From Bosea sp. BIWAKO-01 (GTDB lineage Bacteria > Pseudomonadota > Alphaproteobacteria > Rhizobiales > Beijerinckiaceae): a stretch of 64,000 nucleotides of DNA. The stretch lies in NCBI RefSeq assembly GCF_001748145.1, contig NZ_BCQA01000001.1, positions 1,857,501 to 1,921,500 on the forward strand, read 5' to 3'. This document shows, piece after piece, positions 8,303 through 18,354 of the stretch (position 1 is its first letter; every line of letters starts with the position of its first letter). The notes under the pieces are model-generated. The model was given only the letters and a program-made list of their open reading frames with translations, was not told the origin of the DNA and did not search any database. Position numbers and translations under genes: made by a program.

Positions 8303-9364
8303 TCAGGCCCGAACCTCGAAGACCATGTTGAACGGGGTCTCGGTCGCACGGCGGAAATGCGAGAATCCGGCATCGAGCACAACCTTGCGAAGGCGCATCT
8401 CGCCGGCCTGGGCGCCAAGCCCGAGGCCCACCTCCTGAGACAGGGAGGCCGGTGTGCAGATCAAAGTCGAGGCGCCATAATAGATCCGGCCTACCGGGTT
8501 GAGATTGTCCTTCAAGCTATCATGCGCAAAGGGTTCGACGATCATCCAGGTGCCGTTCGGGCCCAAGGTCTCCTTGACGTGCCTGCCCGCGCCGACGGGA
8601 TCGCCCATGTCGTGCAGGCAGTCGAACATGGCGACGAGATCCCAGGACCGACCTGGAAAGTCCTTCGCGCTGGCCTGTGCAAAGGACACCCGCTCGGCGA
8701 CACCGGCTTCCTCTGCCGCGGCGCGCGCGCGCTCTATCGAGGGCCCGTGATAGTCGAAGCCCGTAAAGGTGGACTTGGGATAGGCCAAGGCCATCAGAAT
8801 GGTCGAAGCGCCATGGCCGCAGCCGACATCGGCAACGACGGCCCCCTCCTCCAGGCGCTCCTGCACACCGTCCAGTGCCGGAAGCCAGTCCGCCACAAGG
8901 TGGCTGTTGTACCCGGGCCGGAAGAATCGCTCGGTGCCGCGAAACAGGCAGTTGCTGTGCTCATGCCAGCCTAAGCCCTTGCCGGTCCGGAACGCTTCCG
9001 CGACCTTCGGTTCATCGATCCACATCGACTGGACGATTTCGAAGGCACCCGCGAAAAAGGCGGGACTGTCGTCCTCCGCGAAGACCATCGCCTGTTCCGC
9101 GGTCAGGCTGAAGCGGTCTTCGCCCTCGTCATAGGTCACGTAGCCGGCGGCCGCCTGCGCAGACAGCCACTCCCGCAAATAGCGCTCCTTCAAGCCGGTC
9201 CTTTGCGCGAGCATCTGCGGGCTGACGGGCTCTCCATCCGCCATCGCCTTGAAGAGCCCAAGTCTGTCCCCGAGCACAACAAGGGCGCCCGAAACGGAGG
9301 CGCCAACATCGCCCACGAGATTCCCGATCAGGGCGTCGAGCTTTTGCATATCGGGTTCACGCAT
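8303..9364 (-). CDS. Class I SAM-dependent methyltransferase with N-terminal winged helix
   Basis: A protein of 353 residues from ATG 9364, with GGGAGGA six bases upstream; the frame continues back to 9850 without a supported start. The N-terminal third (about 20-90) looks like a winged-helix dimerisation domain (LAQRTGLKERYLREWL). The C-terminal Rossmann methyltransferase has motif I DVGCGHGAST and the acidic residue after strand 2 in FTGFDYHG. The architecture matches the Rv2258c-like methyltransferases; the methyl acceptor is unknown. It is a single gene. Confidence 0.85.
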   Translation of the reverse strand: MREPDMQKLDALIGNLVGDVGASVSGALVVLGDRLGLFKAMADGEPVSPQMLAQRTGLKERYLREWLSAQAAAGYVTYDEGEDRFSLTAEQAMVFAEDDSPAFFAGAFEIVQSMWIDEPKVAEAFRTGKGLGWHEHSNCLFRGTERFFRPGYNSHLVADWLPALDGVQERLEEGAVVADVGCGHGASTILMALAYPKSTFTGFDYHGPSIERARAAAEEAGVAERVSFAQASAKDFPGRSWDLVAMFDCLHDMGDPVGAGRHVKETLGPNGTWMIVEPFAHDSLKDNLNPVGRIYYGASTLICTPASLSQEVGLGLGAQAGEMRLRKVVLDAGFSHFRRATETPFNMVFEVRA

Positions 9365-9576
9365 CACGTCCTCCCGGTCGAGCGAACTCATCCGGCATCG
9401 ACAGACGAGTCCCGTTCCAAGCTGGGTTGAGCAGAAGAAGAACCGAGAGCGCAGATTCCGCCCTATCCGTGGCAATTTCAGGACTGGCCCAGCCTTCGGG
9501 CTGCGCCGGCGCCCGGCTCGAACCCGATCTGGAACAGTGCGTTGCCCCACCGAAAATCCTTCAAAAGGATGGAGCC

Positions 9577-9772
9577 ATGCCGCACGGCAACAAATCCGCC
9601 GACGCCGACAAGCAAAGGCGCGAGGCCGGGCGCACTCATGAGAGCGGCGGCGGCAACAAGACATGTTCGGGCCGGGGCACACCAACTGCGAGCGCTGCAC
9701 CAAAGGCCGGCCGCCGAATACTTGGCCCCGGGCAGGAAGACCGCCGAGACCCGCAGGAAGAAGGCGTCCTGA
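9577..9772 (+). pseudogene. Decayed remnant of a small basic 'plasmid stabilization'-like protein
   Basis: A good ribosome binding site (AAGGATGGAG) precedes ATG 9577. The first frame reads MPHGNKSADADKQ, then ESGGGNK and SGRG. As I remember the family, intact members of about 100 residues in Hyphomicrobiales start MPxGxKS..TDKQKR, continue through a helical HIEEGYEKRG segment to ESGGGKKSGSGRG, and end in a basic KAAxTRKxx tail. Here the helical segment is missing, and the expected tail (RKTAETRRKKAS, stop at 9772) is in another frame. A deletion plus a frameshift is the simplest reading. The family assignment is from memory. Confidence 0.45.
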
Positions 9773-9778
9773 ACACCT

Positions 9779-9857
9779 GCCGTCATCGCCAAGAGGCGGC
9801 GACGCAATCCAGCACCGGAGAGGCGCTGGATTGCCGTGATACCGTCGCAATGACGGC
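9779..9857. repeat. REP-like intergenic palindrome (79 bp)
   Basis: The outer arms GCCGTCAT/ATGACGGC (9779-9786, 9850-9857) and inner arms GCAATCCAGC/GCTGGATTGC (9804-9813, 9825-9834) form a long interrupted hairpin. The ATGACGG...GCAATCCAGC wording resembles the dispersed intergenic palindromes I know from Bradyrhizobium-type genomes. It sits 9 bases beyond the maeB stop and could also serve as its terminator. Confidence 0.6.
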
Positions 9858-9865
9858 CAGCGCGC

Positions 9866-12151
9866 TCAGCCGCCGATATTGAAGGCGGCGAGCGCCGCCA
9901 TGTTGACGATGTCGGAATCCTTGGCGCCGAGCGGCACGATCTGCACCGGCTTGTCGAGACCGACGATCAGCGGACCGATCACGGTCGAGCCTCCGAGTTC
10001 CTGCAGCATCTTGGTCGAGATCGACGCCGAGTGGAACGCCGGCATGACAAGCACATTGGCCGGTGCGGTCAGGCGACAGAACGGGTACTGGCTCATCACG
10101 TCGCGATTGAGCGCGACATCGGCCGCCATCTCGCCGTCATATTCGAAATCGACGCGCTGCCCATCGAGGATCTTGACGGCCTCGCGCACCTTCTCGGAGC
10201 GCTCGCCCGCCGGATGGCCGAAGGTCGAAAAAGCGAGCATTGCAACCTTCGGCTCATAGCCGAGACGGCGCGCCACGCCTGCTGCCTCGATGGCGATTTC
10301 GGACAGTTCCTGCGCCGAAGGCATCTCCGTGATCGCCGTGTCGGCGACAAGCACCGTGCGGCCGCGAGAGATCACGACGGAGACGCCGATCAGCCGGTGC
10401 CCCGGCTTGTCGTCGATGACACGCCGGACCTCCTCCAGGGCGATCGAGTAGTTGCGGGTGACGCCCGTCACCATCGCGTCGGCATCACCGAGCGCCACCA
10501 TCGCAGCGGCGAAATGGTTGCGGTCCTGGTTGATCAGGCGCTGGCAGTCGCGGAACAGGTAGCCGTGCCGCTGCAGGCGCTCATAGACATACTGGGCATA
10601 GGCGGTGTTTCGATGCGAGAGCCGCGCGTTCTGGATTTCGATGCCCTTGGCTTCAAGATCGACGCCGAGGAAGGTCGCGGTTTCGCTGATCCGGTCCTCG
10701 CGGCCGACGAGAATGGCGTGGCCCAGTCCTTGATTGACGAAGGAGGTCGCGGCGCGAATGACCTGCTCCTCCTCGCCCTCGGCGAAGACGACGCGCTTGG
10801 GGTAGCGGCGAACCCGCTCGAAGATGCGGTTCAGCGTGCCCGCGACCGGATCGCGCCGCGCCGAGAGCTGCGCCTTGTAGGCGCCGGTATCGACAATCGG
10901 TTTGCCGGCAACGCCTGTTTCCATCGCGGCCTTGGCGACAGCCATCGGCACGACATGGATCAGACGCGGGTCGAACGGGACCGGGATGATATAGTCCTTG
11001 CCGTAGCGCGGGCGCGCACCCTGATAGGCGGCGGCCACCTCGTCCGGCACATCCTCGCGTGCGAGCGAGGCGAGAGCCTCGGCAGCAGCGATTTTCATCT
11101 CCATGTTGATCGTGGTGGCGCGGACATCGAGCGCGCCACGGAAGATGAAGGGGAAGCCGAGGACGTTGTTGACCTGGTTCGGATAATCCGAGCGCCCCGT
11201 CGCCATGATGGCGTCGTCACGCACCGCCGCGACCTCCTCCGGCGTGATCTCCGGGTCGGGATTGGCCATCGCGAAGATGATCGGGTTCGGAGCCATGGAG
11301 CGAACCATGTCCGGCGTCACTGCACCCTTCTGGCTGAGGCCGAAGAAGGCGTCGGCGCCCTCCATCGCCTGGGCGAGCGTGCGCCGGTCGGTGATGGCGG
11401 CATGGGCCGACTTCCACTGGTTCATGCCTTCGGTGCGGCCCTGATAGATCACGCCCTTGGTATCGCAGAGGATGACATTGTCGGGCTTGAAGCCCATTGC
11501 CTTGAGCAACTCGGTGCAGGCGATGGCGGCAGCGCCCGCGCCGTTGACGACGAGCCTGGTTGTCTTGACGTCGCGGCCCGTCAGATCGAGCGCGTTGATC
11601 AGGCCGGCGGCCGCGATGATCGCAGTCCCGTGCTGATCGTCATGAAAGACCGGAATATCCATCAATTCGCGCAGGCGCTCTTCAATGATGAAGCATTCCG
11701 GCGCCTTGATATCCTCGAGATTGATGCCGCCGAAAGACGGCCCGAGATAGCGCACCGCATTGATGAAGGCGTCGGCGTCTTCAGTGTCGACCTCGAGATC
11801 GATCGAGTCGACGTCAGCGAAGCGCTTGAACAGCACCGACTTGCCTTCCATCACCGGCTTGGAGGCGAGCGCGCCGAGATTGCCGAGACCGAGGATCGCC
11901 GTTCCGTTGGTGATCACCGCCACGAGATTCGAACGGGTGGTGTAGTCATAGGCTCGCGACGGATCTTCTGCGATCGCCAGCACCGGCACCGCAACGCCCG
12001 GCGAATAGGCCAGCGAGAGGTCTCGCTGGGTCGCCATCGGCTTGGTCGGCACGATCTCGAGCTTGCCCGGCCGCCCCTGCGAGTGGAACAGCAACGCCTC
12101 CTGATCGGTGAAGGTCGGGCGGGCGCGTTTGGTCGGCGGGCTATCGTTCAT
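9866..12151 (-). CDS. maeB: NADP-dependent malic enzyme with phosphotransacetylase-like domain
   Basis: The protein has 761 residues, typical for the large bacterial MaeB form. Residues 1 to about 430 are malic enzyme: the first domain carries LSLAYSPGVAVP, FHDDQHGTAI is the metal/malate region, and VNGAGAAAIACTELL is the dinucleotide fold. The C-terminal third resembles phosphate acetyltransferase (Pta) and is usually regulatory, responding to acetyl-CoA. It oxidatively decarboxylates malate to pyruvate, supplying NADPH and acetyl-CoA precursors during growth on C4 acids, an important route in rhizobia. It is a single gene followed by a REP-like palindrome. Confidence 0.95.
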   Translation of the reverse strand: MNDSPPTKRARPTFTDQEALLFHSQGRPGKLEIVPTKPMATQRDLSLAYSPGVAVPVLAIAEDPSRAYDYTTRSNLVAVITNGTAILGLGNLGALASKPVMEGKSVLFKRFADVDSIDLEVDTEDADAFINAVRYLGPSFGGINLEDIKAPECFIIEERLRELMDIPVFHDDQHGTAIIAAAGLINALDLTGRDVKTTRLVVNGAGAAAIACTELLKAMGFKPDNVILCDTKGVIYQGRTEGMNQWKSAHAAITDRRTLAQAMEGADAFFGLSQKGAVTPDMVRSMAPNPIIFAMANPDPEITPEEVAAVRDDAIMATGRSDYPNQVNNVLGFPFIFRGALDVRATTINMEMKIAAAEALASLAREDVPDEVAAAYQGARPRYGKDYIIPVPFDPRLIHVVPMAVAKAAMETGVAGKPIVDTGAYKAQLSARRDPVAGTLNRIFERVRRYPKRVVFAEGEEEQVIRAATSFVNQGLGHAILVGREDRISETATFLGVDLEAKGIEIQNARLSHRNTAYAQYVYERLQRHGYLFRDCQRLINQDRNHFAAAMVALGDADAMVTGVTRNYSIALEEVRRVIDDKPGHRLIGVSVVISRGRTVLVADTAITEMPSAQELSEIAIEAAGVARRLGYEPKVAMLAFSTFGHPAGERSEKVREAVKILDGQRVDFEYDGEMAADVALNRDVMSQYPFCRLTAPANVLVMPAFHSASISTKMLQELGGSTVIGPLIVGLDKPVQIVPLGAKDSDIVNMAALAAFNIGG

Positions 12152-12280
12152 GCGACTGTTCTTTTTGTGAGCGTTTCCTGAAGGGTATCGACATTAGGTC
12201 AGCCGGCAGCCGCTCCACAAGGCGCGATTGCGGATCAGGGCTGATGACGATGACGCACGAATGACGGACGGTCGCCGGCT

Positions 12281-14113
12281 TCAGAGCCTGCCGCGGACGC
12301 TGCGGACGAAATCACCGACATAGCGATCGAGCGCAACCGTCTGTTCGCTGACCTGGCGCGCAGCCTCCACCACCTGAATGGCACTCTCGCCGGTCATCCG
12401 GGCCTCGCCGCCGACGCTGCCGACGCTTTCGCTGACGGCGTTGGTGCTGCCGGCGACAAGCACCGCGTCCGAGGCGATGCCGGAGACAATCCCGGCCTGC
12501 CGGCCGACGACCTCGGCAATGGCGCTGGAGGTCTGCTCGATCGCGCTCATCGTGCCTTCGATCCGCGCGATCGCGTCCGAAGCGGTGGAGGCAGCGGAGC
12601 GGATATCCTGCAGCGTATCGGCAATGTCGCGTGTCGCCTTCTGCGTTTGTTCCGCCAGGTTCTTCACCTCCCCGGCAACGACGGCAAACCCGCGCCCTGC
12701 CGCCCCGGCACGCGCTGCCTCGATCGTGGCATTGAGCGCGAGCAGATTGGTGCGGGAGGCGATGTCCTCGATGAAGGCGAGCACGGAGCTGACCTTGTCG
12801 GCAGCCTCGGTGAGACCGGCAACATCGCGGCGCGTGGAGCGGACATAGCTTGCCGCCTCGCGCGCGGTGTCGTCGGCGTGCAAGGTCTGGCGCGTCAGCT
12901 CGCGGATCGAGGCATCGATCTCCTCGGCGGCGACCGCGACGCTGCCGACGCGCTGGGAGGCGTTCTCGGCCTGGCGCGTCACATCGACAGCGCGCAGTGC
13001 CGTGCTATTGGCGTTCTCGGCCATCTGGCTCGCAGCCTGGTGCATATCGCGCACCGAAGCGCCAACCTGTCGCAAGGCCTGCCCCACGGTGACCTCGAGG
13101 TCACCGGCAAGTTCGGTCAAGGCTGCCTTGCGCTGTTCCTCCAGGGTCTGCTGGCGCGCTTCGAGGGTCTTCTCGTCGGTGATGTCGAGCAAGATGCCGT
13201 CCCAGACGACAGATCCGTCCGCCATCTTGCGTCGCGTCGATTCGCTGCGCAGCCAGACGATTGATCCGCCAGCGCCGCGGTAGCGAGCCTCGAAACGCCA
13301 GAGCGTGGCGGCCCCTTCCGGCGCCGCCCGCAGCTGCTCGAAGCGCTCCCGATCCTCGGGCAGCATCCTGCCGAGCCAGATCTCGGGGTCGCGCTCGACC
13401 TCTTCCCTGGCAATGCCAAGCGACTTGTCGATGGAGAAGGAGGCAAACCGATAGGTCGTCCCCCCCTCGGGATGGAGGATACGTTGATAGAGCGTCCCCG
13501 GCGCCCGCTGGATCAATGTCCGTAGCCTGTAGGAATTCTCGCGCCGCTCACGATCATTATTGATGACCAGACCAACGAGCATCGTGCCCGCAGCGCTGAC
13601 AGCAATCATGGCCGGCACGGCCTCGCGGAGAAACCGCTCGGCGACAACCCAGCTCGGCATGAAGGCCACCGAGGCGAGCAGACAGCCGGCCCCGACAAGG
13701 CTCAGCGCCGCAAGATCGCGGAACGTCAGCGGTCGCCTGCGCCGACCCAGCCAGGTGGCGTAGGCGACACCGGCAAGGGCGTGCAGGACGATTCCCGCTA
13801 CCCCGGTCGGCATGCCGGCCCCGCCATTGGCGTAGCGAATGGCCGAAAGCGAAACAGCCGTCACAGCGGCGGCCAAGGGCCCTCCAACCGGGCCGGCCAG
13901 AATGGCGAAGACATTGCGGGAATCAATGGCGATGCCGGGCTGGAGAATAAAGGGATGCGCCATGCTGAGCAGACCGCCGAGCGAAAACAGGGCTCCGACG
14001 CAGCATTGGCGCAGCCAGGGCCGCCCCTCGATCAACGGGGCCGCAATGGTCAGGATCAACGCCGCAAGCAGCAGGAACGAAAGGCTTTCGACGAGACTGA
14101 CCAGAAGCAGCAT
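12281..14113 (-). CDS. Chemoreceptor with 5TM-Lyt membrane sensor and PAS domain
   Basis: 610 residues. About 1-185 are hydrophobic helices resembling the 5TM-Lyt receptor module of LytS-type kinases ([20 protein letters not shown]). A PAS domain with PAC tail follows (about 205-325, ending [11 protein letters not shown]), then a methyl-accepting signalling domain with tip [20 protein letters not shown]. There is no periplasmic ligand domain, no HAMP and no CheR-docking tail, so sensing is probably in the membrane and by the PAS domain. Partner che genes are absent here. It is divergent from mutS, sharing a region with a CTTTCAA-N3-TTGAAAG dyad. Confidence 0.88.
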   Translation of the reverse strand: MLLLVSLVESLSFLLLAALILTIAAPLIEGRPWLRQCCVGALFSLGGLLSMAHPFILQPGIAIDSRNVFAILAGPVGGPLAAAVTAVSLSAIRYANGGAGMPTGVAGIVLHALAGVAYATWLGRRRRPLTFRDLAALSLVGAGCLLASVAFMPSWVVAERFLREAVPAMIAVSAAGTMLVGLVINNDRERRENSYRLRTLIQRAPGTLYQRILHPEGGTTYRFASFSIDKSLGIAREEVERDPEIWLGRMLPEDRERFEQLRAAPEGAATLWRFEARYRGAGGSIVWLRSESTRRKMADGSVVWDGILLDITDEKTLEARQQTLEEQRKAALTELAGDLEVTVGQALRQVGASVRDMHQAASQMAENANSTALRAVDVTRQAENASQRVGSVAVAAEEIDASIRELTRQTLHADDTAREAASYVRSTRRDVAGLTEAADKVSSVLAFIEDIASRTNLLALNATIEAARAGAAGRGFAVVAGEVKNLAEQTQKATRDIADTLQDIRSAASTASDAIARIEGTMSAIEQTSSAIAEVVGRQAGIVSGIASDAVLVAGSTNAVSESVGSVGGEARMTGESAIQVVEAARQVSEQTVALDRYVGDFVRSVRGRL

Positions 14114-14149
14114 GAACGGGCCTTGGGGCGGAATGATGAAATGACCGTG

Positions 14150-14166
14150 CTTTCAATTGTTGAAAG
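14150..14166. promoter_or_regulatory. Inverted repeat CTTTCAA-TTG-TTGAAAG between MCP and mutS
   Basis: Perfect 7-bp arms with a 3-base centre, in the 103-bp divergent region, 37 bases upstream of the MCP start and 50 upstream of mutS. It looks like a regulator site; the protein is unknown. Confidence 0.4.
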
Positions 14167-14216
14167 TCTCGCTAACAGATGGCGGCGCGCGTGGTTTTTG
14201 ATAGCGTCCGCCGGCC

Positions 14217-16967
14217 ATGCGCCGCGACATTCCAGAATCCCCGAGCCTTCCCGAAGCAGCGAGTTCCGTCCCGAAGGCTGCGGCCGCGGTCGACGCCGGC
14301 CGCGTCACGCCGATGATGGCGCAATATGTCGAGATCAAAGCCGCCAATCCCGATTGCCTGCTGTTTTACCGGATGGGCGATTTCTACGAGCTGTTCTTCC
14401 GGGACGCCGAGATCGCCTCGCGCACACTCGGCATCGTGCTGACCAAGCGCGGCAAGCATCTCGGCGAGGACATCCCGATGTGCGGTGTGCCGGTCGACCG
14501 CGCCGATGACTATCTCCAGCGCCTGATCGCCGCCGGACACCGCGTCGCCGTCTGCGAGCAGACCGAAGACCCCGCTGAAGCCAAGAAGCGCGGCGGCAAA
14601 TCCGTGGTCCAGCGTGACGTCGTGCGACTGGTGACGCCCGGCACCATCACCGAAGAGCGATTGCTGGAACCCGGCCGCGCCAGCCTTCTGGTCGCGGTTG
14701 CACGCCGCAAGCTCAGCGATTCGAGCGCTCTCTACGGCCTCGCGTCGGTCGACATCTCGACAGGACGTTTCTCGGTCATGGAGGCCCCTCCGGAGCGGCT
14801 TGCCGTCGAGTTCGCCCGGCTTGAGCCCCGCGAGATCGTTTGCCCGGAGGCGATCCACGACGACCCCGAGCTGAAGGAATTCTGGCGCGAACTCACGGTG
14901 CCGGTGACCCCACTGGCTCGCGAGGGCCTCGATGCGGCTTCGGCCGAGCGCCGACTCAAGGAATTCTTCGGCGTAGCCACTCTGGATGCATTCGGTGCCT
15001 TCAGCCGCGCCGAGATTGCAGCCGCAGGCGCAGCGCTGGCCTATGTCGAGCGGACTCAGTTCGGCGCGCGCCCACCCCTGTCGCCACCCGTACGCGATTC
15101 CGGCAGCGCGACCATGCTGATCGACGCTGCGACACGCGCCAATCTCGAGCTGACACGCACGCTTTCGGGCGAACGAACCGGCAGCCTTCTCTCCAGCATC
15201 GACCGGACGGTGACCCCCGGCGGAGCGCGGCTGCTGGCGGAGCGGCTTGCCGGACCGTTGACCGAGCCGGCAGCGATCGCCACGCGGCACGACGCCGTCG
15301 AGGCGCTGCTGAACGATGCGCCCCTGCGCGAGAGCCTGCGCCGAGAGCTCGACCACGTGCCGGACATCGCCCGCGCCCTCGCCCGGCTCTCGCTCGATCG
15401 CGGCGGTCCGCGCGACCTGGCGGCGCTGGGCGCAGGCCTGAGTGCGGCACGGGCGATCGCGCAGTCGCTCGCCGACCATGATACTCTGCCGGAAGCCCTG
15501 ACGCAGGCCGCCCGAACGCTGGCCGCGACCGACCCGACCCTGCCCGCCCGGTTGACCGAGGCGCTGGCCGACGATCTGCCGCTCAACCGCCGCGACGGAC
15601 GCTTCGTGCGCGACGGCTATGACCCGGCACTCGACGAACTCAGGCTGCTCCAGGTCGATTCGCGAAAGGTCATTGCCCAACTCCAGGCGCGCTATGCGGC
15701 CGAGACCGGCTGCCGCACCCTGCGGATCAAGCATAATTCGATGCTCGGCTATTTCGTCGAGGTGCCGCAGGCCGCCGGCGAGGACTTCCTGAGGGAGCCC
15801 TGGCGCGCCACCTTCGTCCACCGTCAGACCATGTCGGACGCGATGCGCTTCTCCTCGGTCGAGCTCGGCGAGCTCGAATCGAAGATCGCCTCCGCCGCCG
15901 ACCGCGCACTGAAGCTCGAACTCTCGGTCTTCGCCTCGCTCAATGCCGCCGTTCTCGACGAAGCCGAGCCTGTGAAGGCGGGAGCGCTCGCGCTCGCCGA
16001 GATCGATGTTGCCGCTGCCCTTGCGGCACTCGCGGCCAACGAAAACTGGACGAGGCCGCTCGTCGATGACGGCGCCGACTTCACCATCAAGGGCGGGCGC
16101 CACCCGGTTGTCGAAGCCGCACTGAAGCGCGACGGAAAACCCTTCGTCGCCAATGACAGCGAGCTCTCGGCGCTTGGCGCAGCCGACACCGGCGGACGCA
16201 TCTGCCTCATCACCGGCCCGAACATGGCGGGTAAATCGACTTTCCTGCGGCAAAACGCACTGATCGCCGTACTGGCGCAGATGGGCTCCTATGTGCCCGC
16301 CGCCAGCGCCCATATCGGCATTGTCGACCGGCTGTTCTCACGCGTCGGCGCCGCCGACGATCTCGCCAGGGGTCGCTCGACCTTCATGGTCGAAATGGTC
16401 GAGACCGCCGCGATCCTGAATCAGGCCGGGCCGCGCGCGCTCGTCATTCTCGACGAGATCGGCCGCGGCACGGCGACCTTCGACGGCCTGTCGATCGCCT
16501 GGGCGGCCATCGAAAACCTGCACGAGATCAATCGCTGCCGGTCGTTGTTCGCGACGCATTATCACGAGCTGACAGCGCTTGGAGACCGGCTGGCCCGCGT
16601 CACCAACGCCACTGTGCGCGTGACAGAGTGGAATGGCGAGGTCGTCTTTCTACACGAGGTCGTGCCCGGTGCCGCCGACCGCTCCTATGGCATCCAGGTC
16701 GCCAAGCTTGCCGGCCTGCCGCCGGCCGTGGTCGAGCGGGCCCGCGCCATTCTCGGAGAGCTGGAGAAGACGGAGCGCGAGAAGCCTGTCGCCTCGCTGG
16801 TCGATGATCTGCCGCTCTTTGCGGCGCCGGCCCGGCGACCTGCACCAGTTGCGGCGGCCGAACCTGGCCCGGATGTATTGCGCGAAGCGCTCGCCGCGCT
16901 CGATCTCGACGAGATGACGCCACGCGCTGCGCTTGACGCCCTCTATCGGCTGAAAGCGCTGGATTAG
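14217..16967 (+). CDS. mutS: DNA mismatch repair protein MutS
   Basis: 916 residues. The mismatch-reading Phe-x-Glu is in MGDFYELFF near the N-terminus. Connector, lever and clamp domains follow. The C-terminal ATPase has Walker [10 protein letters not shown], Walker [17 protein letters not shown] and the signature histidine in LFATHYHEL. MutS binds mispairs and recruits MutL. A 40-residue extension precedes the usual TPMMAQY start; this is common in alphaproteobacteria. Its stop overlaps the stop of the convergent NlpC gene by four bases. Confidence 0.97.
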   Translation: MRRDIPESPSLPEAASSVPKAAAAVDAGRVTPMMAQYVEIKAANPDCLLFYRMGDFYELFFRDAEIASRTLGIVLTKRGKHLGEDIPMCGVPVDRADDYLQRLIAAGHRVAVCEQTEDPAEAKKRGGKSVVQRDVVRLVTPGTITEERLLEPGRASLLVAVARRKLSDSSALYGLASVDISTGRFSVMEAPPERLAVEFARLEPREIVCPEAIHDDPELKEFWRELTVPVTPLAREGLDAASAERRLKEFFGVATLDAFGAFSRAEIAAAGAALAYVERTQFGARPPLSPPVRDSGSATMLIDAATRANLELTRTLSGERTGSLLSSIDRTVTPGGARLLAERLAGPLTEPAAIATRHDAVEALLNDAPLRESLRRELDHVPDIARALARLSLDRGGPRDLAALGAGLSAARAIAQSLADHDTLPEALTQAARTLAATDPTLPARLTEALADDLPLNRRDGRFVRDGYDPALDELRLLQVDSRKVIAQLQARYAAETGCRTLRIKHNSMLGYFVEVPQAAGEDFLREPWRATFVHRQTMSDAMRFSSVELGELESKIASAADRALKLELSVFASLNAAVLDEAEPVKAGALALAEIDVAAALAALAANENWTRPLVDDGADFTIKGGRHPVVEAALKRDGKPFVANDSELSALGAADTGGRICLITGPNMAGKSTFLRQNALIAVLAQMGSYVPAASAHIGIVDRLFSRVGAADDLARGRSTFMVEMVETAAILNQAGPRALVILDEIGRGTATFDGLSIAWAAIENLHEINRCRSLFATHYHELTALGDRLARVTNATVRVTEWNGEVVFLHEVVPGAADRSYGIQVAKLAGLPPAVVERARAILGELEKTEREKPVASLVDDLPLFAAPARRPAPVAAAEPGPDVLREALAALDLDEMTPRAALDALYRLKALD

Positions 16968-17827
16968 GCGCCAGCAATCCGCCGGATGCTGGTGATGGCG
17001 CCGAAGCTTTTGTCCAGGATCCGGTCGCGAGCGGTGCGCAACGGCTCGCGATGGACCGTCATCGTATAGCCGTTGGCGTGCAGCAGCGTCTCGGCATCGG
17101 TCATGATGCCGACATGCCCCTTCCAGAAAACGAGGTCCCCGCGCTTCAGGCCGAGGAGGCTCTCGTCGAAAGCGATTGGCTCGCCTATCGCCGCTTCCAG
17201 CATGTCGGAATCACGCGGCGAAGCGATCCTGGCCGCGGCCAGAGCCAACTGAGTGAGGCCGGAGCAATCGAGACCGAGGCTTGTCTTACCGCCCCAGAGA
17301 TAGGGGACATGCTCGAAGCGCTCGGCAACGGCGACGAAATCGGCTTCGCCCTCGCTGAGTTCCGCGAGATGCGTGCGCCAGACATGGCCGCCATCGGCGA
17401 GTACAAGAAAATTGCCGCTCTCGCCGGCAATGGTCAGGCCGGCGCCCAGCGATAGCGCGGCAAGCGGCGGCAGTTTGATCGAGGCTCCGGGATAGACGAA
17501 GGTCCGCAGCGCACGAACACGGTGCGTCGGCGCGGGCATATCGGCGCGCAGCGCATCGTCCGGCAAATAGCCGACATAGCCGTCGGCGCCGAGCTGGCCC
17601 CAGGCCCAGCCCTCATGCTGCTCATAGACCTGTACGACCTCGCCCGCGAGTGCCTCGGTATCGAGAGGGGCATCGGGGCGCGGCTCGCGCCGAACCGGTG
17701 CGGAAGGGGCAACGACGCGCATGGTGACGGGATCGGCGAAGGCGCGGGCCTCGACCTGGCCCATCAGGTGCCGGGCGGCGAGGTCGGAACGGGCTGGGGT
17801 CAGGCGGCGGTCGAGAATCGTGTTCAT
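16964..17827 (-). CDS. NlpC/P60 family cysteine peptidase with SH3-like domains
   Basis: 287 residues from MNTILDRRL; the frame extends to 17920 without a supported start. Two bacterial SH3-like segments (about 37-93 and 104-155) precede the papain-like NlpC/P60 domain with catalytic Cys188 (LDCSGLTQ), His238 (GHVGIM) and His250 (LHANG). Such enzymes cut D-Glu/dipeptide links in muropeptides. No signal peptide is evident, suggesting a cytoplasmic muropeptide-recycling endopeptidase. It lies downstream of a MarR gene on the same strand, and its stop overlaps that of mutS. Confidence 0.88.
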   Translation of the reverse strand: MNTILDRRLTPARSDLAARHLMGQVEARAFADPVTMRVVAPSAPVRREPRPDAPLDTEALAGEVVQVYEQHEGWAWGQLGADGYVGYLPDDALRADMPAPTHRVRALRTFVYPGASIKLPPLAALSLGAGLTIAGESGNFLVLADGGHVWRTHLAELSEGEADFVAVAERFEHVPYLWGGKTSLGLDCSGLTQLALAAARIASPRDSDMLEAAIGEPIAFDESLLGLKRGDLVFWKGHVGIMTDAETLLHANGYTMTVHREPLRTARDRILDKSFGAITSIRRIAGA

Positions 17828-17873
17828 GGGGGCACCATAGCCGGAGCCTGCTATAGCGCGAAGATGCCTTTGC

Positions 17874-18227
17874 TCAGCCCGGCCCGAGATCGCGCGCCCG
17901 TTGCACCACCAGATCGGCAAGCCGTTCGACAGCCAGCGCCCCGGCCACGGTCCGCTGGATCACGACATTGCGCCGGTCGAACTCGTCGCGCCTGCGCGTG
18001 ACGAGGCCGAGCTTGCCCATCGTGTCGAGTGCGCGGGTGATCACGGGCTTGGTGACGCCGAGCTGCTGAGCAAGCCCGCGCACGGTATGCGGCGGCAGCT
18101 CGAGATAGATCGTCAACAGGATCGCGGTCTGGCGGGCCGAGAGGTCCGCCTGACCGTCATGCACCAGATCGAGATGCACCTGCCGCCAGAGCCTGAGCGC
18201 CTGCGAAGGCCTGATCTCCAACGCCAT
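17874..18227 (-). CDS. MarR-family transcriptional regulator (short)
   Basis: 117 residues, shorter than most MarR proteins because the terminal dimerisation helices are minimal. The winged helix (RGLAQQLGVTKPVITRAL) and wing with RRRDEFDRRNVVI are clear. It lies 46 bp upstream of the NlpC/P60 gene on the same strand and may be co-transcribed with it. A strong inverted repeat (18231-18264) just upstream of its start is a probable autoregulatory operator. Confidence 0.8.
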   Translation of the reverse strand: MALEIRPSQALRLWRQVHLDLVHDGQADLSARQTAILLTIYLELPPHTVRGLAQQLGVTKPVITRALDTMGKLGLVTRRRDEFDRRNVVIQRTVAGALAVERLADLVVQRARDLGPG

Positions 18228-18230
18228 GAC

Positions 18231-18264
18231 TGATACGAACCCCGATCGTTACGGGTCCGTATCA
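18231..18264. promoter_or_regulatory. Putative operator TGATACGAACCC-N10-GGGTCCGTATCA
   Basis: 12-bp arms with a single mismatch flank CGATCGTTAC. The right half is itself a smaller palindrome (TACGG-GT-CCGTA, 18250-18261). It starts three bases upstream of the MarR start codon, so binding would block transcription of that gene and probably the NlpC gene. Confidence 0.6.
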
Positions 18265-18354
18265 TTATCGCGCCAACCTGCGGCTGCAATCGCTCTCGTC
18301 GAACAGACTTAACCGCCGACTATCAAGGGCATGCCGCGCGGAGATCGCCGGGCT

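Larger units (their letters stand above)
9365..9865. other. Gene-poor 501-bp region with decayed gene and REP-like palindrome
   Basis: No intact gene is supported. Several overlapping open frames here have no recognisable product. The region holds a probable frameshifted remnant (9577-9772) and a 79-bp palindromic element (9779-9857). Confidence 0.6.

Noticed and set aside
9427..9882. 151-codon plus-strand frame in the 9.4-9.9 kb gap
   Set aside because: It runs through the REP-like palindrome and into maeB; only the segment from 9577 resembles a known family, and that is interrupted.
10031..12181. 716-codon open frame opposite maeB
   Set aside because: It mirrors the codons of an intact malic enzyme; the product is His/Arg/Asp-rich and has no recognisable fold.
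14172..16313. 713-codon open frame opposite mutS
   Set aside because: It is antisense to a complete mutS with all motifs and gives a low-complexity, Arg/Gly-rich product with no domain; a GC-rich shadow.
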